Below, in pieces: positions 23,308 to 26,641 of a stretch of DNA of 26,641 bases. A program made the position numbers and the translations under genes. The first letter of the stretch is position 1. Every line of letters starts with the position of its first letter. The notes under the pieces were generated by a model. That model was not told where the DNA came from. It saw nothing but the letters and a program-made list of their open reading frames with translations, and searched no databases. Source of the DNA: JBDSTW01 sp039914705. Lineage in GTDB: Bacteria; Pseudomonadota; Gammaproteobacteria; SURF-13. Where the stretch lies: positions 1 to 26,641 of the forward strand of contig JBDSOT010000141.1 in assembly GCA_039914705.1 (NCBI GenBank). The letters are read 5' to 3'.

Positions 23308-24279
23308 ATGTCAAAAACACACTATCTGAAATCACAAATCCCCGAACAGATGGCCGGTAGACGCCTCGATCAGGCCCTGGCCGAACTGTTCCCCGATTAC
23401 TCACGCGCGCGTTTGCAGCAATGGGTGAAGGACGGGCAGGTTAGTGTGGATACCGCACAGTGGCGTTCGCGCGACAAGGTGCAGGGCGGCGAGCAGGTTG
23501 AAATAAATGCGCTTGCCGAGGAGCAGGTGCGTTGGGAGGCCGAGGCCATTTCGCTCGACGTGGTCTATGAAGATGCCGCGTTGCTGGTAATCAATAAACC
23601 CGCCGGCTTGGTGGTACATCCGGGTGCGGGCAATAGCGAAGGTACTTTGCTGAATGCGTTGTTGCACTATGCGCCCGAGCTTGCCAGTGTGCCGCGCGCG
23701 GGCATCGTGCATCGCCTCGATAAAGACACCAGTGGTTTATTGGTTATCGCACGCAGCTTGCCAGCGCAAAAACATTTGGTGGAGCAATTGCAGGCGCGCA
23801 CCATCGAGCGCGAATACGATGCGCTGGTGTCCGGTGTGATAACGGCCGGCGGCCGCGTGGATTTGGCGGTGGGCAGGCATCCGGTGGAACGTACGCGCAT
23901 GGCAGTGACCACGCCTGAGCGCGGCAAACCTGCCGTCACGCACTACCGTGTTGCGCAACGTTTTCGCGCGCACACACATGTCAAGGTTCGCCTGGAGACC
24001 GGGCGTACGCATCAAATCCGTGTGCACATGGCACATCTGCGATTTCCCGTCGTGGGTGACCCGGTTTATGGAGGTCGTTTGCGCAATCCGCCTGCTGCCA
24101 GTGAACAACTTCTGGAGGCGCTACGTAGCTTCAAACGGCAGGCCTTGCATGCCTCAAGTTTAGGATTGCAGCATCCGCAAACCGGCGAAACATTACGCTG
24201 GTCAGCGCCGTTGCCTGCCGATATGGAAAATTTGTTGATGCTGCTCAGCGACGATGCCAAAAATATCACCCTTAAGTAA
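23308..24279 (+). CDS. rluD: 23S rRNA pseudouridine(1911/1915/1917) synthase
   Basis: Pseudouridine synthase of the RluA/RluD family, modifying helix 69 of 23S rRNA. The 323-residue protein has an N-terminal S4 RNA-binding domain (about 15-72, RRLDQALAELFPDYSRARLQQWVKDGQV) and a catalytic domain with HRLDKDTSG (catalytic D138, E. coli D139) and RTHQIRVHMAHLRFPVVGD. Length matches E. coli RluD (326), and the downstream pgeF and divergent bamD support RluD over RluA or RluC. No Shine-Dalgarno is visible; a GC-rich hairpin (23290-23302) lies just before the ATG. The gene overlaps pgeF by 26 bases. Confidence 0.93.
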   Translation: MSKTHYLKSQIPEQMAGRRLDQALAELFPDYSRARLQQWVKDGQVSVDTAQWRSRDKVQGGEQVEINALAEEQVRWEAEAISLDVVYEDAALLVINKPAGLVVHPGAGNSEGTLLNALLHYAPELASVPRAGIVHRLDKDTSGLLVIARSLPAQKHLVEQLQARTIEREYDALVSGVITAGGRVDLAVGRHPVERTRMAVTTPERGKPAVTHYRVAQRFRAHTHVKVRLETGRTHQIRVHMAHLRFPVVGDPVYGGRLRNPPAASEQLLEALRSFKRQALHASSLGLQHPQTGETLRWSAPLPADMENLLMLLSDDAKNITLK

Positions 24280-25036
24280 TATCGGTCAGGATTGGATTAG
24301 CCCGGAGTGGCCCGCGCCACGCAGCGTACGCGCCTGCACCACAACAACTTGCGGCGGGGTGAGCGAAGTGCCCTATGAAAGCATGAATCTTGCCACTCAT
24401 GTCGGCGACAGCGCAGCAGCCGTGCGCGAAAATCGCAGGTGCCTGATGGAATATTTAGAATTGCCTGCGCAGCCGCTATGGTTGGAACAGGTGCATGAAA
24501 ATTACGTAGTGAATGCAGCCGGAAATTGCGACGGCATTCCGCTGGCCGATGCCTCATTCAGCGATCACCCCGGCCCCGTGTGCGCCGTTTTAACGGCTGA
24601 CTGTTTGCCGCTGTTATTGTGCGATCATGCGGGAACGCGGGTTGCCGCCGTGCACGCCGGATGGCGTGGCTTGGCGGCAGGCGTAATCGAGGCTGCGGTT
24701 GCCGCACTGAACATTGCTCCACAAGAATTAATGGCCTGGATGGGACCTGCTATCGGCCCGCGCTCTTTCGAAGTCGGCGATGAGGTGCGGGATATTTTTT
24801 TGCAACACGATAGCGCAGCAGGCGATGCGTTCCTGCCCGCGGCCCGGCAAGCTGCGCACTCTCGGCGCTGGTTCGCCGATATTTACCGGCTTGCAAAATT
24901 ACGCCTGAGTGCATCAGGCGTCAGCCATGTTTACGGCGGTAACTTTGATACATTCAGCGACACACGTTTTTATTCCTATCGGCGCAGCGGCGTTACCGGG
25001 CGCATGGCAACCCTGATCTGGATAGATGTAAATTAA
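24254..25036 (+). CDS. pgeF: peptidoglycan editing factor PgeF (YfiH, laccase-domain family)
   Basis: Member of the YfiH/DUF152 family; in E. coli it removes peptidoglycan precursors wrongly carrying L-Ser in place of L-Ala. Relatives are reported as polyphenol oxidases or purine nucleoside phosphorylases. The 260 residues keep the metal/active-site triad H81 (EQVHENYV), C117 (TADCLPLLLCD) and H134 (AVHAGWRGL), plus WMGPAIGPRSFEVGDEV and the C-terminal GGNFDTFSDTRFYSYRR. The ATG at 24254 lies inside rluD (26-base overlap), so expression is coupled. rluD-pgeF order is conserved in enterics and pseudomonads. clpB, which commonly follows, is absent here. Confidence 0.93.
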   Translation: MPKISPLSNIGQDWISPEWPAPRSVRACTTTTCGGVSEVPYESMNLATHVGDSAAAVRENRRCLMEYLELPAQPLWLEQVHENYVVNAAGNCDGIPLADASFSDHPGPVCAVLTADCLPLLLCDHAGTRVAAVHAGWRGLAAGVIEAAVAALNIAPQELMAWMGPAIGPRSFEVGDEVRDIFLQHDSAAGDAFLPAARQAAHSRRWFADIYRLAKLRLSASGVSHVYGGNFDTFSDTRFYSYRRSGVTGRMATLIWIDVN

Positions 25037-25088
25037 TAACTCGCCCGCTAAAATTACAAATTAGAAGACTTATATGACCTCTTATAAA

Positions 25089-25100
25089 AATAAATTTATT
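25089..25100. promoter_or_regulatory. AT-rich palindrome upstream of the ZIP transporter
   Basis: AATAAATTTATT is a perfect 12-base palindrome in the AT-rich 120-base gap between pgeF and the transporter start. The gap should hold the transporter's promoter, and a palindrome here could be an operator. It does not match a metal-regulator box that I can name, and in AT-rich DNA such palindromes also arise by chance. Confidence 0.2.
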
Positions 25101-25156
25101 GTCGTTAATAGATGTCGCGCAGCCTCTGTCCGGCAGCAGTCTTCCAGGAACGTCAT

Positions 25157-25969
25157 ATGAGTGTGCTGGCCTGGATTATTGTATTTAGTTTATTGGGGGG
25201 CTTGCTTAGCGTGTTTGCGGCAGGTATTTTTTTAACCTTCCCCAAGAAATTTCGCATTCAATTATTGCCGCATCTGGTCAGTTTCGCTATCGGCGCATTG
25301 CTGGGTGCCGCCTTTCTGGATTTGCTGCCTGAGGCCCTGGAGGGCGCTGCACACCTGAGTCCGCAGGCTATTACCGCGACGGTTTTATTTGGCCTGCTGG
25401 GATTTTTTCTGCTGGAAAAGATTGTGCTGTGGCGGCATTGCCACTCCCATCCGAATCCGTCTGATCCTTCAGACCCTGTGCACGACACGATGACGGTTCA
25501 TGGTCACAGCCATGCACGCGCAGAAGCGGCGGGCACGTTGATTCTGATTGGCGATGGTATTCACAACTTTGTGGATGGCGTATTGATTGCCGCAGCATTT
25601 ATGACCGACATACACCTGGGTATCGTAACCAGCCTCGCGGTCGCCGCCCACGAAATTCCCCAAGAGGTTGGCGACTTCGCCATCTTGCTGCACAGCGGCT
25701 TCGGACGGCGCAAGGCGCTGTTCTTTAATATGCTGTCCAGCCTTACCACCGTGGTCGGCGGCGTATTGGCCTATTACAGTCTCGCGGGCCTGGAAAAATT
25801 GCTGCCATTTGTGCTCGCGATTGCCGCGTCGAGTTTTATTTATATTGCTGTGGCGGACTTAATTCCCGATCTTCATCAGCGTGCCCAAGGCCGCGCCACG
25901 ATTCAACAACTCACCTTGATCAGCTTGGGCGTTCTGTTGATTTATCTCGCCCAGTTGGCGCTTCATTAA
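25157..25969 (+). CDS. ZIP family divalent metal transporter
   Basis: Inner-membrane importer of the ZIP family (zinc, iron or manganese). The 270 residues form about eight membrane helices. A His-rich cytoplasmic loop at about 92-123 (HCHSH, HGHSH) lies between helices 3 and 4, as in eukaryotic and many bacterial ZIPs. The binuclear metal site is intact: HNFVDG in helix 4 (H136, N137, D140) and HEIPQE in helix 5 (H165, E166, E170). I chose the ATG at 25157, which has AGGAA 6 bases upstream; an ATG at 25112 would add 15 hydrophilic residues before the first helix. Substrate cannot be determined; no metal regulator gene is adjacent. Confidence 0.92.
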   Translation: MSVLAWIIVFSLLGGLLSVFAAGIFLTFPKKFRIQLLPHLVSFAIGALLGAAFLDLLPEALEGAAHLSPQAITATVLFGLLGFFLLEKIVLWRHCHSHPNPSDPSDPVHDTMTVHGHSHARAEAAGTLILIGDGIHNFVDGVLIAAAFMTDIHLGIVTSLAVAAHEIPQEVGDFAILLHSGFGRRKALFFNMLSSLTTVVGGVLAYYSLAGLEKLLPFVLAIAASSFIYIAVADLIPDLHQRAQGRATIQQLTLISLGVLLIYLAQLALH

Positions 25970-26008
25970 ATCAAATATGATTAACCAAGCCTGATTAACG
26001 ATGATCCG

Positions 26009-26491
26009 TTAGCGGGGAATTTCTACCTTCAACGTTTCCTGAGGCCCCAGTGGCTGATGATCGTTACCTACCAGCGCGACCTTGATCTGATGTGCGCCTG
26101 GGCTTAGTTCGTGAAAGTCGAGTTGCACCTCTGTAGTAGCAATCTGTGGCCCGTTATCGACTTGATAATGCAGGTGACCTTGACCACTGCGCGGCTGTTC
26201 GCCGGCCATTGCCGGATCAATCATTGCCAGGCCCGCCACCTCAACCTGCACGCGAGCGGCGCGTTGCGCGGCCTCGGCAATTGGGTCTACCAGGCGGGCG
26301 CTAAAGCTGACTGATTCGATGGAGGCACCCTGTATGAGTTTTGCGCTGCGGCCAGTGGTGTTTATGGTCATTGCCGAGGCTGGGTTGCCCTCCCAGTAAA
26401 TGGTGTTGACGGGCGGAAAACCAGCGGCTTGACTGACCGTAAAACCGGCTAAAGGAAGAACAATAACTGCGATAATTTGAAGTGATTTCAT
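26009..26491 (-). CDS. exported protein of unknown function (DUF6130-like)
   Basis: No established function. The 160-residue product has a clear Sec signal peptide (MKSLQIIAVIVLPLAGFTVSQA), placing it in the periplasm or outside. The mature part is predicted to be beta-rich, with AARVQVEVAGLAMIDP, the distinctive GEQPRSGQGHLHYQVDNGP and FHELSPGAHQIKVALVGNDHQPLGPQETLKVEIP. This resembles what I recall of DUF6130 proteins, which have an immunoglobulin-like arrangement; the match could not be tested. The ATG at 26491 is supported by AAGGA 7 bases upstream and by the signal peptide; a TTG nine codons earlier lacks both. It converges on the ZIP gene with 39 bases between stops. No cysteines are present. 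Confidence 0.75.
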   Translation of the reverse strand: MKSLQIIAVIVLPLAGFTVSQAAGFPPVNTIYWEGNPASAMTINTTGRSAKLIQGASIESVSFSARLVDPIAEAAQRAARVQVEVAGLAMIDPAMAGEQPRSGQGHLHYQVDNGPQIATTEVQLDFHELSPGAHQIKVALVGNDHQPLGPQETLKVEIPR

Positions 26492-26518
26492 GGTGCCGTC
26501 CTTAGCAAAGTTAATCAA

Positions 26519-26641
26519 TTATGGGATGCGTCTACCAAACGGGCAGGCGCAGTAATTAAGACAACGACCAGTGGATAAAATTCATCGTCACAAGCTACAA
26601 CCAGTGAAAAAACTGAGTGTGCCATTCTTATTCATCAGCTA
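26519..26641. other. right-edge non-coding sequence upstream of the exported protein
   Basis: About 120 AT-rich bases before the last minus-strand gene, with no reading frame or RNA recognised. It probably contains that gene's promoter; CATAAT (minus strand, in the first 15 bases of the region) resembles a -10, but no -35 fits. Confidence 0.35.

Noticed and set aside
25112..25156. Earlier ATG for the ZIP transporter
   Set aside because: The extension is hydrophilic and lacks a ribosome binding site; AGGAA lies 6 bases before the ATG at 25157.
25978..25999. TGATTAAC direct repeats between the ZIP and exported-protein genes
   Set aside because: Two 8-base AT-rich copies in a short convergent gap; likely chance, with no hairpin, T-tract or mobile-element context.

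Overview
The window is ordinary core chromosome of a Gram-negative proteobacterium with moderately high GC. It is most likely a gammaproteobacterium outside the enterics, possibly a lineage near the beta/gamma boundary. The evidence is gene content and order: mreBCD divergent from gatCAB, bamD divergent from rluD-pgeF, a PilS/PilR pair with a PP0621-type zinc-ribbon protein, and nadE followed by glnB. No rRNA, tRNA, CRISPR array, prophage or transposase gene was found. The assignment is from neighbourhood only; no phylogeny could be run.

Layout. Positions 28-9386, minus strand, hold a cell-elongation cluster transcribed mreB, mreC, mreD, mrdA (PBP2), rodA, mltB, rlpA, dacA: the actin-like scaffold, its membrane partners, the SEDS glycosyltransferase with its transpeptidase, two lytic transglycosylases and a D,D-carboxypeptidase. 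Several junctions overlap by 4 or 17 bases. mreB and mreC are separated by about 370 non-coding bases. Positions 9584-14226, plus strand, hold gatC, gatA, gatB (tRNA-dependent amidotransferase) and corA (divalent cation channel). The gatC-gatA and gatB-corA gaps are each filled by an imperfect inverted-repeat element.

Positions 14237-17611, minus strand, hold pilR, pilS and a small membrane zinc-ribbon protein. Positions 17704-19755, plus strand, hold sucC-sucD. They are followed by a small PemK/MazF-type toxin-antitoxin pair (19816-20348), then nadE (glutamine-dependent NAD synthetase) and glnB (PII). Positions 22432-25969 hold bamD (minus) divergent from rluD and pgeF (plus), then a ZIP metal transporter. 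The window ends with a small exported protein of unknown function (minus).

Most genes are full length with intact catalytic motifs, and no frameshifts were seen. I did not find a clearly new multi-gene system. The items most worth a second look are the paired inverted-repeat elements inside the gat-corA run, one of which carries a nested 24-base insert; the toxin-antitoxin pair with a TTG-initiated toxin; and the adjacency of nadE and glnB.
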